Shown: one piece after another, positions 35,774 to 44,832 of the stretch
How positions within the stretch are numbered: position 1 is the stretch's first letter
Layout of the letters: each line of letters opens with the position of its first letter
DNA from: CAZHZT01 sp964537285
GTDB lineage: Bacteria; Bacteroidota; Bacteroidia; Chitinophagales; Saprospiraceae
DNA: 64,000 nt
Assembly (NCBI GenBank): GCA_964537285.1
Contig: CAZHZT010000003.1
Span: forward strand, 26,425 to 90,424
Reading direction: 5' to 3'
Notes under the pieces: model-generated
Seen by the model: only the letters and a program-made list of their open reading frames with translations
What the model was told of the DNA's origin: nothing
Databases searched by the model: none
Translations under genes and position numbers: made by a program

Positions 35774-36655
35774 ATGGAAACTGCAGAGCTGCTAAAAAAA
35801 GTACGGCGAATCGAAATAAAAACCAAAGATCTCAGCAAGCATCTTTTCTCCGGTGAATACCATAGTGCATTCAAAGGAAGGGGCATGTCTTTTAGCGAAG
35901 TACGCTCCTATCAGTTCGGAGATGACGTCAGAAACATCGATTGGAATGTTACTGCCCGAACAGGAGAGCCACATATCAAAATTTTTGAAGAGGAACGAGA
36001 ACTCACCGTTATGCTTTTGGTAGACATTAGCGGCTCAGCTTTCTATGGAACCCGCGAGCAGATGAAAAATGAATATATCACAGAGTTAGCTGCCGTTCTT
36101 GCTTTTTCTGCTATCAATAATGACGACAAGGTGGGAGTTATCTTCTTTTCAGATAAAATAGAAAAATTCATCCCTCCAAAAAAAGGAAGAAAACATATTC
36201 TTAAAATTATTAGAGAATTCCTGGATATTCAACCTTCTTCCAAGGGTACCGCAATAAAGAAAGCACTTGAGTACTTTAATAACATCTTAAAAAAGAGAAG
36301 CATCGCCTTTATTTTATCCGATTTCTTTGACCAGGGCTTCGAAAAACCACTGCAAATTTCTGCTAAACGGCACGACCTGATAGGTGTCCAACTTTATGAT
36401 CCCTCCGAACTAGGATTAGCCAACACCGGCTTAATCCGGGTTCAAGATGCAGAATCCGGGAAAATTGAACTGATCGATACTTCTTCCCTTCTTGTGAGGG
36501 AACATTTCAAAGAACAGTTCAATCAAAATTCAAACATCATAAAAAGGTTTTTCCGCAAAAGTGGTGCAGATTTTATCTCGCTATCTACAGATCATAGCTA
36601 TATCGATGCACTGCATCAGTTTTTTCTTACCAGAAGCAAAAGAATGGTCGGCTAA
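35774..36655 (+). CDS. DUF58 protein (VWA-like) of the bat locus
   Basis: The 293-residue DUF58 protein has the family start KVRRIEIKTKDLSKHLFSGEYHS, the signature FSEVRSYQFGDDVRNIDWNVTARTG split by charged turns, and a VWA-type metal site DISGSAF. It starts right after the previous stop. In MoxR systems such proteins pair with the ATPase. The next gene starts 4 bp downstream. Confidence 0.92.
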   Translation: METAELLKKVRRIEIKTKDLSKHLFSGEYHSAFKGRGMSFSEVRSYQFGDDVRNIDWNVTARTGEPHIKIFEEERELTVMLLVDISGSAFYGTREQMKNEYITELAAVLAFSAINNDDKVGVIFFSDKIEKFIPPKKGRKHILKIIREFLDIQPSSKGTAIKKALEYFNNILKKRSIAFILSDFFDQGFEKPLQISAKRHDLIGVQLYDPSELGLANTGLIRVQDAESGKIELIDTSSLLVREHFKEQFNQNSNIIKRFFRKSGADFISLSTDHSYIDALHQFFLTRSKRMVG

Positions 36656-36659
36656 GTTT

Positions 36660-38342
36660 ATGAAAAGTGTACGCATAATATCAGAAAAAACTCCCGGGGG
36701 TACTGCCATTGCACTACTTTTTACCTTTTGCTTGCTATTTATTACTCATTTAAGTGATGCACAAGCAGAGTTTCACCAATATTTTAGTCGCGACACTGCA
36801 ACGATTGGAGATCAATTAAGCATTGATTTCGTTGTAAAAATTCCTTCAAACACCAAAGTAGTAGAAATCGAATACCTCCATCCTTACTTTCAAGCTTTGC
36901 CCGGTCAATCCTCTCAGGATTCCCTTTTTTATCGTACTCCTAGTTCCTTGATGATAGAATATCTGCCCTCCTCGAATTGGCCCGACACCTTATCCCTGCC
37001 CGAGCTTAGTTCGGACTTTTCTAAAGAACAAAAGTCTGAACTATTAGCTATTTTAAATGCCAACAGCTACAAAGAAACTCCCCGATGGAAAACTTCTTCC
37101 AATTCGGATAATGAAAAAATCCTGTCTGCCCGGCTGAAATTCATTCCTCTTCAACCCGGAATCTATTCACTCAGCCCGGCAATAATCTCACTAGATGAAA
37201 ATGGAAAAATTTCTTTGCAAAAAGCCTCTCTGAGTGCTCCGGAATCTTCCAGAGTACCTAAAGGCAAAGTGGTTGTTCTAGAACCTGTACTTGATAAAAA
37301 GTGGATAGAGCAAGACTCTTTCGAACTGGCTACAATTCATTCCATCATCAGAGAACCCGTTTTTTTAAGAGACTTCATTGAGTATCTTTTGATTTATCTA
37401 GTAATCATTATTCTAGTAACAGCATTATTGATCTACATCATTCGAAAGCAAGCCCTGCCAGTCCCTGAAGAAATGCCCGAACCTGAAATCCCTCCTCATC
37501 AAATTGCTTTAGCCCGCCTAAAACGACTAAAGGAAGGAGAAAGCCTTAAAAAAGGACAGTTTAAGTTCTTTTATGCTTACCTGACGCATATTTTCAGGGA
37601 ATACCTTGAAAAACAATTTCAAATAAATGCCCTGGAAATGACTTCCAGAGAAATACTGCGAAGCTTGCGCACAGCCTCTATACCAGCCTTGAACATAACA
37701 GAAATTTCTGCTTTATTTCGGTTATCTGATGCGATCAAGTATGCCAAAGCCCGACCAAGCTTAGGCGCTCCATTAAAAGATTTTCAAACCATTGAAGCCT
37801 TTGTGCTCAATAGCCGCCCGTTGGAAACAGATGCCCGGGATTCCGAAGCAGACCTGGAACTTAAGCCCCTTACCTACAGACGGCCAGCTCCTTTTTCGGA
37901 TCGATTGATGGCATTTATAATCGACGCATCGCTCAATTTGCTCTTTTGGATTTTGCTTGCTACTGCTTTTTTCCTCCTTCAAAGCAGGAACTTTGAATTA
38001 TGGGCCCTAACGGATAGCTGGATATTCGTTCTCGGATATTTTGTTTTTATTTGGCTTTTTCAACCCTTAATGAGTTTAACTTTAAAAGAAACTCCCGGGA
38101 AACGCCTCTTTCATTTAGAAATAGTAGACCTGAATGGATCAAATATCCACTTTGGGCAATTTTTTGGACGCCACGTAGCTAAATTATTTTCCTTGCTCTT
38201 ATTGGGGCCTTTTAGCGTTCTTTTTATACTACTTATACCGCAAAACAGAGCATTACACGATATACCGGCTAAAACAGTTCTCCTAAAAAAATCTTTTTCC
38301 AATATAGAAGAACTTGAGGAACCAATATTTTCAGAACATTAA
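36660..38342 (+). CDS. DUF4381-like periplasmic protein fused to an RDD domain
   Basis: I chose the ATG at 36660, which leads a signal anchor (TAIALLFTFCLLFITH). Residues about 35-230 form a BatD-like beta domain (STNT..FHQYFSRDTATIGDQLSIDF). A membrane helix (LIYLVIIILVTALLIYIIR, about 255-275) is followed by a DUF4381-like cytoplasmic segment (KFFYAYLTHIFREYLEKQF..TSREILRSL). The last 170 residues are an RDD membrane domain (APFSDRLMAFIIDASLNLLF, then KETPGKRLFHLEIVD). In most bat loci the RDD and DUF4381 modules are separate genes or absent. The fusion is the novelty. Confidence 0.8.
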   Translation: MKSVRIISEKTPGGTAIALLFTFCLLFITHLSDAQAEFHQYFSRDTATIGDQLSIDFVVKIPSNTKVVEIEYLHPYFQALPGQSSQDSLFYRTPSSLMIEYLPSSNWPDTLSLPELSSDFSKEQKSELLAILNANSYKETPRWKTSSNSDNEKILSARLKFIPLQPGIYSLSPAIISLDENGKISLQKASLSAPESSRVPKGKVVVLEPVLDKKWIEQDSFELATIHSIIREPVFLRDFIEYLLIYLVIIILVTALLIYIIRKQALPVPEEMPEPEIPPHQIALARLKRLKEGESLKKGQFKFFYAYLTHIFREYLEKQFQINALEMTSREILRSLRTASIPALNITEISALFRLSDAIKYAKARPSLGAPLKDFQTIEAFVLNSRPLETDARDSEADLELKPLTYRRPAPFSDRLMAFIIDASLNLLFWILLATAFFLLQSRNFELWALTDSWIFVLGYFVFIWLFQPLMSLTLKETPGKRLFHLEIVDLNGSNIHFGQFFGRHVAKLFSLLLLGPFSVLFILLIPQNRALHDIPAKTVLLKKSFSNIEELEEPIFSEH

Positions 38343-38475
38343 ATAACCCAAGTTGCAATGAATGAGGGGAACAAGTAGAAATTTGCAAAAAATGGAGCCG
38401 ACAGGCGAAGCTTTGAAACAAATTACCGACGATTTAACTTCCTTTTTATGAATCGCAACTTGAATTAAATAAGTA
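38343..38475. repeat. Inverted repeat between the RDD and BatA genes
   Basis: CAAGTTGC (38350) and GCAACTTG (38456) flank about 100 bp that also includes TGAATGAGG / TTATGAATC-like echoes. It contains one short ATG frame of 19 codons starting MEPTGEALKQ. Coding is unlikely, and a diverged mobile palindrome is the simplest reading. Confidence 0.4.
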
Positions 38476-39486
38476 ATGACGGACCTTTTTCCTAATATTA
38501 ACTTTCAAGCACCCTACTTTTTAGGCTTGTTAACGCTGGTTCCTCTTGCCGCTTACTGGTTTTGGAAAAACAAATCTAACTATTATCCAACGCTCAAGTT
38601 TAGCAGGGTAGATGAACTCAGGGCAAAAACATCCTTAAGAAGCCGTCTTGCCGACCTGCTATCCCTTATCCTTAAAACGGTAGCCATAACGCTCATAATA
38701 ATCGCCCTGGCCAGACCTCAAAATGTTTTTGTAGAAGAAAGCGTTAAAGCTGAAGGAATCGATATCGTCCTTGTAATGGATCTTTCAAGTAGTATGCTGG
38801 CCAGAGATTTCAAACCAGACAGACTGGAAGTTAGTAAAGAAGTAGCGATGGAGTTTGTTTCTAAGCGGAATTTTGATAGAATTGCATTAGTCGTATTCGC
38901 AGGCCAGGCTTACACTCAATGCCCACTGACCACCGATCAAAATATCTTAGACAACTTCCTGAGTGGCTTAAAATGCGGTTTATTAGAAGACGGAACAGCC
39001 ATAGGCATGGGCCTGGCTACTGCTGTAAACCGTCTTAAAAACAGTGAAAGGGAAAGTAAAGTCATCATTTTACTAACTGATGGGATTAATAATACTGGTT
39101 ATGTGCAACCCCGAACGGCTGCCCAAATGGCACAACAGCTTGACATGAAAGTCTATACTATCGGTGTGGGTTCTTCTGGCGAAGCCCTTACTCCGGTTGC
39201 CAGAAGGAGTAATGGTGAATACCAATTTGGCTTGGCTCCTGTTGAGATTGACGAAACTTTGCTTCTGGAAATAGCAGAAAAAACGAATGGCAAGTATTTT
39301 CGGGCAACCTCCAAGCAAGCTCTAATAAATATTTATAATGAAATTGATCAATTAGAGAAATCAGAGATTGAAGTTACTGTCTTTAAGCGTTATAGTGAAG
39401 CCTTTTTCCCGTTGACCTGGCTTGCACTGATCGCAATTGTAATTGAATTTATTTTAAAAAATACACTTTTTAGAACCATGATCTGA
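38476..39486 (+). CDS. batA: VWA-domain membrane protein BatA
   Basis: Two membrane helices at the N-terminus (about 15-30 and 60-80) and one at the C-terminus flank a periplasm- or cytoplasm-facing VWA domain. The metal-ion site is DLSSSM (about residue 103), with the TDGINN Asp motif and T of PLTT completing it. It has 336 residues and pairs with the next VWA gene, typical of the Bacteroides aerotolerance operon. Loss of bat genes lowers oxygen and stress tolerance in Bacteroides; the role here is inferred. Confidence 0.9.
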   Translation: MTDLFPNINFQAPYFLGLLTLVPLAAYWFWKNKSNYYPTLKFSRVDELRAKTSLRSRLADLLSLILKTVAITLIIIALARPQNVFVEESVKAEGIDIVLVMDLSSSMLARDFKPDRLEVSKEVAMEFVSKRNFDRIALVVFAGQAYTQCPLTTDQNILDNFLSGLKCGLLEDGTAIGMGLATAVNRLKNSERESKVIILLTDGINNTGYVQPRTAAQMAQQLDMKVYTIGVGSSGEALTPVARRSNGEYQFGLAPVEIDETLLLEIAEKTNGKYFRATSKQALINIYNEIDQLEKSEIEVTVFKRYSEAFFPLTWLALIAIVIEFILKNTLFRTMI

Positions 39487-39505
39487 TGATGAAGTCCAAT
39501 AAATA

Positions 39506-39625
39506 GTTCTTTGCCCTTGGTAAGGAAATTTTAATTTTAGAGCGCTTCTTTTTTCAGGTTTTTTCTTCGAAAAAACCTGAAAAAAGAAGCGCTCTAAAAA
39601 AAGTTTCCTTTCAGGAGGAAAGAAC
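39506..39625. repeat. GTTCTTTG-bounded element with inner palindrome
   Basis: The left border is GTTCTTTGCCC at 39506 and the right border is GAAAGAAC ending at 39625. Inside, perfect 31-bp arms (39535-39565 and 39569-39599, TTTTAGAGCGCTTC..) enclose a TTC loop. It shares termini with the GTTCTTTGACA family but has a different interior. Confidence 0.75.
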
Positions 39626-39664
39626 TACTTTCTGGACCCCATCACTAGACACGAATATCATTGT

Positions 39665-40675
39665 ATGTTTCGCCTGGAATTTATTGAACATCTTTGGGCT
39701 CTTCTAATCATCCCGCTCATTTATCTTATCTATCGCTTTTCTAAGTGGAAGAGAAGGCAATCAGCTAATCGTTTAGGTGTATATTCAAGCATTCAAAAGC
39801 TCTTCATTGGATATTCACCAAAGCGAAATTCATTGAAAACCAACCTGCTGCTCTTAGCGGTACTTTTTATTATTATCGGCCTTACCAATCCTCAATGGGG
39901 AATGCAACAAAAAAAAGTGCAGAGAAAAAGCGCAGATATCTTAATCGCATTAGACGTTTCCAATAGTATGCTTGCCGATGACATCTCCCCAAATCGCCTG
40001 GAAAGGGCGCGGCAGTTTGCCTATCAATTAGTTGAAGCATTTAAAGGAGAACGCATTGGCCTGATCTTATTTGCAGGAGAAGCTTTCCTCCAAACTCCCT
40101 TGACCACCGATTACGCAGCAGCAAATATTTTTATTAAAAGTGCAGAGCCCGAACTCATCCAAACTCAGGGAACCGCAATAGCGGAAGCTATTCAAATAGC
40201 CGATCAGGTTTACAAAGATGATCAAAACCACCACAAAGCCTTGTTCATTATTACCGATGGCGAAAATCATGATCAAACAGCTGTCGAAACAGCACAAATG
40301 GCTTCTGAAAAAGGCCTGTTTATTTATGGCATTGGAATTGGCTCCACCCAAGGAGGGTTTATTCCCATCAGCAATCCTCAAACAGGTGTAGAAACATTTA
40401 AAGAAGATAAAAAAGGACAGTTAATTCGCACAAAACTAAACGAAGAGGCTTTATCCCAAATTGCTAAAGCGGGAAATGGTACATACTACAACATCAACTC
40501 TGGTGAAGAACAAATCATCAACGCTTTAAAGAATCATATTTCACGCATGGACAAGATGGCGTTCGAAGATCAGATCTTTAAGGCTTATAATAGCTATTTC
40601 CAATACTTCATCGGCATTGGTTTGATCTTTTTACTCGTTGATTTCTTTTTACCTTTTAGAAAAATAGTTCTTTGA
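39665..40675 (+). CDS. batB: VWA-domain membrane protein BatB
   Basis: This paralogue of BatA has 336 residues, with flanking membrane helices and a VWA metal site DVSNSM (about residue 98), TTD and ITDGENHD motifs. Its last codons, GTT CTT TGA, are supplied by the start of a GTTCTTTGACA palindrome, so that element forms the C-terminus V-L and the stop codon. Confidence 0.9.
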   Translation: MFRLEFIEHLWALLIIPLIYLIYRFSKWKRRQSANRLGVYSSIQKLFIGYSPKRNSLKTNLLLLAVLFIIIGLTNPQWGMQQKKVQRKSADILIALDVSNSMLADDISPNRLERARQFAYQLVEAFKGERIGLILFAGEAFLQTPLTTDYAAANIFIKSAEPELIQTQGTAIAEAIQIADQVYKDDQNHHKALFIITDGENHDQTAVETAQMASEKGLFIYGIGIGSTQGGFIPISNPQTGVETFKEDKKGQLIRTKLNEEALSQIAKAGNGTYYNINSGEEQIINALKNHISRMDKMAFEDQIFKAYNSYFQYFIGIGLIFLLVDFFLPFRKIVL

Positions 40676-40775
40676 CATAAATTGTGGAAAATGGAACTTC
40701 AAAATGATAAGCCTTTCAGCCACAAGGGTATCCAAGGCTTATCATTTTGAAGTTCCACACAATTTGTCAAAGAAC
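40667..40775. repeat. GTTCTTTGACA-family palindrome, full copy
   Basis: A 109-bp copy with outer arms GTTCTTTGACATAAATTGTG / CACAATTTGTCAAAGAAC, inner arm GGAACTTCAAAATGATAAGCC and a hairpin loop AGCCACAAGGGT. It overlaps the batB stop and ends 17 nt before the batC ATG. Confidence 0.9.
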
Positions 40776-40792
40776 GAGAAAAATTTGAAATA

Positions 40793-41605
40793 ATGCTTTT
40801 TTATAATAAAGTGATCCATACGAAAAACAAGCGTTTCTCCATAAAACATCTCCTTATTGCAACCATATGCTTCATTTCCTTAACCAATATATCAGCTCAA
40901 CGCGCTCACAGGGAAATGATTAAAGGGGATCAGTATTTTGAAAACCAGCAATTCAGGGATGCCGAAATCAGTTACCGTCGTTCGCGTGCCGCAGAACCAA
41001 CTGACCAGGCTAACTTTAACCTGGGCAATTCACTTTATTACCAAATGCGCAACCAGGAAGCTATGCGTTACTTCTCCGAAGCCGTAGAATTTGCTAAAGA
41101 TCCGGCAGTAAAAGCTCAAGCCTATCACAATCTGGGCAATGCCCACTTCAAAAATGGCAACCTCAAAGAAAGTATTGCTGCCTATAAAAATGCCCTTAAA
41201 GAAAACCCCAATGGCAATAATCAACTAACAAAATACAATCTAAATAAAGCAATCCAACGCCAATTGAAACTGCAACAACCTCCTCCTCCGTCTGGCGGCA
41301 ATCAAAACCAGCCCCCTCAAAACTCAGACGATCCAGGGCAAGAAGATAGCAACTCCAGGCAGAACAATCAAAACCAAAACCAAGACCAGAACCCCAATAA
41401 TAAAAACCAGGAAGGATCAAAGCAGGACGAAACACAACCTATTAAAAATCAAAATAATGGAGAAAAGGATCAAACACCTGAAAAAGAACTGAATAAAGAA
41501 GAAGCTTTGCGTTTACTTCGTATATTGGAAGATGTAGAAAAAGATGTAATTAAAGGCCAGCGTAAAAAACCCGGCAAAACGAAAAAAAACGAAAAGGATT
41601 GGTAA
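40793..41605 (+). CDS. batC: TPR protein BatC
   Basis: After a signal peptide (LLIATICFISLTNISAQ), three TPR units span about residues 40-155 (EISYRRSRAAEP..NFNLGNSLYY, ..AYHNLGNAHFKNGN and ..AYKNALKENP). A long, low-complexity Gln/Asn/Pro tail follows (about 165-240), closing with a Lys-rich end. BatC-type proteins are periplasmic TPR partners of BatA and BatB. The GTTCTTTGACA copy lies in its leader. Confidence 0.85.
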   Translation: MLFYNKVIHTKNKRFSIKHLLIATICFISLTNISAQRAHREMIKGDQYFENQQFRDAEISYRRSRAAEPTDQANFNLGNSLYYQMRNQEAMRYFSEAVEFAKDPAVKAQAYHNLGNAHFKNGNLKESIAAYKNALKENPNGNNQLTKYNLNKAIQRQLKLQQPPPPSGGNQNQPPQNSDDPGQEDSNSRQNNQNQNQDQNPNNKNQEGSKQDETQPIKNQNNGEKDQTPEKELNKEEALRLLRILEDVEKDVIKGQRKKPGKTKKNEKDW

Positions 41606-41610
41606 TACCA

Positions 41611-43347
41611 ATGACCTCTAAACGGCAAAATATCACCCTCTTCACAAGCATACTTATAAGCTTGTTCCCCTTTCTTACGTCTGGGCAAGATGTTTCTTTT
41701 CGGGCAATCACCGATTATAATCAAGTCGGTTTAAACCGTAGCTTCCAGATCGTTTATGAAATAAGTAACGCTGAAGGCAAGGATTTCCGCCCCCCAAGTT
41801 TCAGTGAATTTAAAATCTTAAGTGGCCCAAACTCTTCACAATCAATGACTATTGTTGAAGGAGAAATTAAGAGAAGTACAAAGTATTCTTTTTTGTTAAA
41901 AACCCTCAATGAAGGGCGTTTCCACGTTGACCCTGCATCCATCAAAGTCAATGGAAAAACCATTAGATCCAACAGCCTGGATATTGTCGTCAAAAAGGAA
42001 GAGCCCACTATTTTTGATGAATTATTGGAGGAGGGAGGATTGTCTGAAGTTTTTATTATCGCGCACCCCAACAAAGAAACTGTTTACATTGGCGAACAAT
42101 TGACGCTCGACTATAAACTTTTCACCGTACTCGATATTCAAAACTATAATTTAATCAGTGAATCTTCCTACCCCGGTTTTTATGCTCAAAATATTCGATA
42201 TTTTGACAACGGTATTTTCGAAGAAAATATTCAGGGAATAGATTACACGACTAAAGTACTGAAAAGGACGGCCCTCTTCGCTCAACAAACAGGGAAAATG
42301 ACAATAGAACCGATAACCATGTCCATCGGTATAGGAGGAAAAAGAAGCTTGTTCTCATCTCGGGCCAGTGAGTATTTCAATATCCAATCCAAGCCCCTGG
42401 AAATAAACGTCATTGATGTCCCTGAAAACGCCCCCGAAAGCTTTACAGGAGCAATCGGCGATTTTAAAATACAATACTCCACAAACGATTCCGTCCTTGC
42501 CGCTGATGATGCCTTGAAGCTAAGCTTTTTTCTAGAAGGCTTCGGCGACCTCAAAAGAATCGAAGCCCCTAAAATTTCTTTTCCCGATACCTTTACACAG
42601 TTCGACCCCAAAACTGTTTTTTCGAACACATATGAGCGTCAGGGGCTCATTGGAGGCCAGAAAACGTTTGAAATTACGGCTGTCCCGAATGCTCCGGGTA
42701 AGTATATTATACCCATCAGGTTTTCCATATTATTCCCTGATAGCAGTAAATACATAGATATTCTTAATGAAAAACTGACGCTTTCCGTTAATCCTGCCTC
42801 CGGAATCGCAAAGCCCGAAATTCAACCACTAGAATCCGAAGGGGAGCTTGAGCCCATTTTTACAAATACAAAGCTTATAAAAAAAACACCTAAACCTTTT
42901 GTAGGGTCTGCCTTTTTCTGGCTATGCTTAATTATTCTATTAAGCTTCTTTTTTTTACTTTTCTTTTTCCAACACAAATCGCTAAAAAAGCATATTGCCC
43001 CTTTATTCTCTCCTAAAAAAAAGGTACGCGTTGCAAAAGAAATGCTGAATCAGGCTTATCAAAACCTCAACTCTAATAACAACGAACCCTATTACAACTC
43101 GCTTGCCAGAGCACTCATCGCTTTTGTATCTCAAAAAACAAGACAACCGGCAGCAGCATTAAGCCATCGCGAAATAGAGGAGATTCTGCTCAAACAAGGC
43201 GCCACTAACCAAAGTGCTCAGCAACTGAGCAATTTACTTCGAAAGTGTGACTTCGCTTCATACGGTGGCATCGTGGACATAGATAGGCAGGAAATATATG
43301 ATCAGGCTTTTCAACTCATTGAAAAGCTTGAAAAAGAATTGAAGTGA
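41611..43347 (+). CDS. batD: BatD-like oxygen-tolerance protein
   Basis: I chose the ATG at 41611 (MTSKRQNITLF) over a TTG at 41599. A signal peptide ends near TSGQ. A long beta-rich region carries the BatD hallmarks (VGLNRSFQIVYEISNAEGKDF.PPSF and SYPGFYAQN) and is followed by a helix (FFWLCLIILLSFFFLLFFF, about 430-450) and a C-terminal cytoplasmic segment. BatD is the last gene of the locus. Its stop lies 6 bp before a GC-rich palindrome. Confidence 0.9.
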   Translation: MTSKRQNITLFTSILISLFPFLTSGQDVSFRAITDYNQVGLNRSFQIVYEISNAEGKDFRPPSFSEFKILSGPNSSQSMTIVEGEIKRSTKYSFLLKTLNEGRFHVDPASIKVNGKTIRSNSLDIVVKKEEPTIFDELLEEGGLSEVFIIAHPNKETVYIGEQLTLDYKLFTVLDIQNYNLISESSYPGFYAQNIRYFDNGIFEENIQGIDYTTKVLKRTALFAQQTGKMTIEPITMSIGIGGKRSLFSSRASEYFNIQSKPLEINVIDVPENAPESFTGAIGDFKIQYSTNDSVLAADDALKLSFFLEGFGDLKRIEAPKISFPDTFTQFDPKTVFSNTYERQGLIGGQKTFEITAVPNAPGKYIIPIRFSILFPDSSKYIDILNEKLTLSVNPASGIAKPEIQPLESEGELEPIFTNTKLIKKTPKPFVGSAFFWLCLIILLSFFFLLFFFQHKSLKKHIAPLFSPKKKVRVAKEMLNQAYQNLNSNNNEPYYNSLARALIAFVSQKTRQPAAALSHREIEEILLKQGATNQSAQQLSNLLRKCDFASYGGIVDIDRQEIYDQAFQLIEKLEKELK

Positions 43348-43353
43348 GTGGCT

Positions 43354-43426
43354 ACGGCGCGAAGTAGGGGTTGAAGGGGCAATTTTGCTTCGCAAAATTG
43401 CCCCTTCAACCCCTACTTCGCGCCGT
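43354..43426. repeat. Perfect 35-bp-arm palindrome after batD
   Basis: Arms 43354-43388 and 43392-43426 are exact reverse complements around the loop TTC. Borders ACGGCGCGAAG and centre TTTTGCTTCGCAAAA match parts of the composite palindrome near 26730-26790, so the two are one family. Confidence 0.9.
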
Positions 43427-43470
43427 AAGCGCGTTTATTTCCCTGACTGATACAAGAAAAAGCACAGGTT

Positions 43471-44742
43471 CTACAGCCCCATTAGTAATAAGGTAGGATC
43501 TTCTAATAATTCTTTTACTTTTACCAGGAAAGTAACAGAAGTACTTCCGTCAATGACCCGGTGGTCGTAGGATAAGGCGATGTACATCATTGGCCGTATA
43601 ACCACCTCTCCGTTTACTGCTACCGGGCGCTGAACGATGTTATGCATACCCAAAATAGCCGACTGTGGTTCGTTAATGATCGGCGTGCTTACCAGCGATC
43701 CGAAAATACCTCCATTTGTAATGGTGAAGGTTCCTCCCTGCATTTCTTCAAGAGTGAGGGTGCCACCACGAGCTTTGTCCGCTAATTCCTTAATTTTGTA
43801 CTCAATTTCATGGAAAGAAAGAGATTCTACGTTTTTCACAGGCGGCACGACCAAGCCATTTGGCGTGGAAATAGCGATGGAAATATCTACATAATCGTGA
43901 TAGATCAAATCATTTTCGTCCAATTGTGCATTTACTGCCGGCATTTCCATTAAAACAGTAGCACAAGCTTTCGCAAAAAGGGACATAAACCCTAGCTTGA
44001 TGCCATGTTTTTCCACAAACTTTTCCTGATACTTTTTACGCAACTTCATTACCTCCGACAAATCCACCTCGTTGAAAGTAGTCAACATCGCCGTCTGGTT
44101 CTTTGCAGATACTAATCTTCGAGCGATCGTACGACGCATTCGGCTCATCTTTTCACGGCGCATATCTCGGCTGAATGCCTTCTGAGGAACAGATGCAGGT
44201 GCTTGTTTTGGTTCTTCTTTCTTAGGTTGTGCCTTAGGAGCAGGTGGTACAACCGACTTTCCGGCTTCAGCTGCCGCAGCAGCATCAGCTTTGGTAATGC
44301 GACCATCTCTGCCAGAACCCTTAACATCTGAAGATTGTAAATTATTTTCCTTCATTATTTTAGCTGCCGCAGGCGAAGGATGTCCACTGGCATAAGTACT
44401 TGAGGTATCACTTGATTCCGTTTGGGCTGCTGGCGCCTCCTTTTCCACCGTATCATTTGTGGCATCCGAACCTCCGGAAGAAGTGCCACCTTCCTTAGCC
44501 GAGACGCTGGTGTCTATTTTGGCCACCAGAGCTCCTATCTCTAAATCATCTCCTTCTTCCGCAACCCAAATCAGCTTTCCTGCTGCCTCCGCCGGGAACT
44601 CCAAAGTAGCTTTATCCGATTCGAATTCACAAATTGCTTCATCTAACTCAACGATCTCTCCATTTTCTTTCAACCATTGAGATAAGGTAACTTCTGTGAT
44701 AGATTCCCCGATGGTAGGGACTTTCATTTCTACTATGCTCAT
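43471..44742 (-). CDS. odhB: 2-oxoglutarate dehydrogenase E2 component
   Basis: This dihydrolipoyl succinyltransferase of the TCA cycle has 423 residues. One lipoyl domain (residues 1-80) carries the lipoylated K44 in ESDKATLEF. A peripheral-subunit-binding domain (about 117-155, SPAAAKIMKEN.LQSSDVKGSGRDGRIT) follows after a Ala/Ser/Pro-rich linker. The catalytic domain ends with the active-site SYDHRVIDG. It stands alone, without E1 (sucA) or E3. Confidence 0.95.
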   Translation of the reverse strand: MSIVEMKVPTIGESITEVTLSQWLKENGEIVELDEAICEFESDKATLEFPAEAAGKLIWVAEEGDDLEIGALVAKIDTSVSAKEGGTSSGGSDATNDTVEKEAPAAQTESSDTSSTYASGHPSPAAAKIMKENNLQSSDVKGSGRDGRITKADAAAAAEAGKSVVPPAPKAQPKKEEPKQAPASVPQKAFSRDMRREKMSRMRRTIARRLVSAKNQTAMLTTFNEVDLSEVMKLRKKYQEKFVEKHGIKLGFMSLFAKACATVLMEMPAVNAQLDENDLIYHDYVDISIAISTPNGLVVPPVKNVESLSFHEIEYKIKELADKARGGTLTLEEMQGGTFTITNGGIFGSLVSTPIINEPQSAILGMHNIVQRPVAVNGEVVIRPMMYIALSYDHRVIDGSTSVTFLVKVKELLEDPTLLLMGL

Positions 44743-44832
44743 TCTATAATGGTGTTATTTTGTTATAAAATTTAAATTCTGCTATTATTAGTACTCTTTA
44801 ATTTTCTCAACTACTTAAACACACTCAACACC

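Noticed and set aside
38395..38450. 19-codon peptide (MEPTGEALKQ..) before batA
   Set aside because: It is too short, has no conservation evidence, and lies within a probable repeat.
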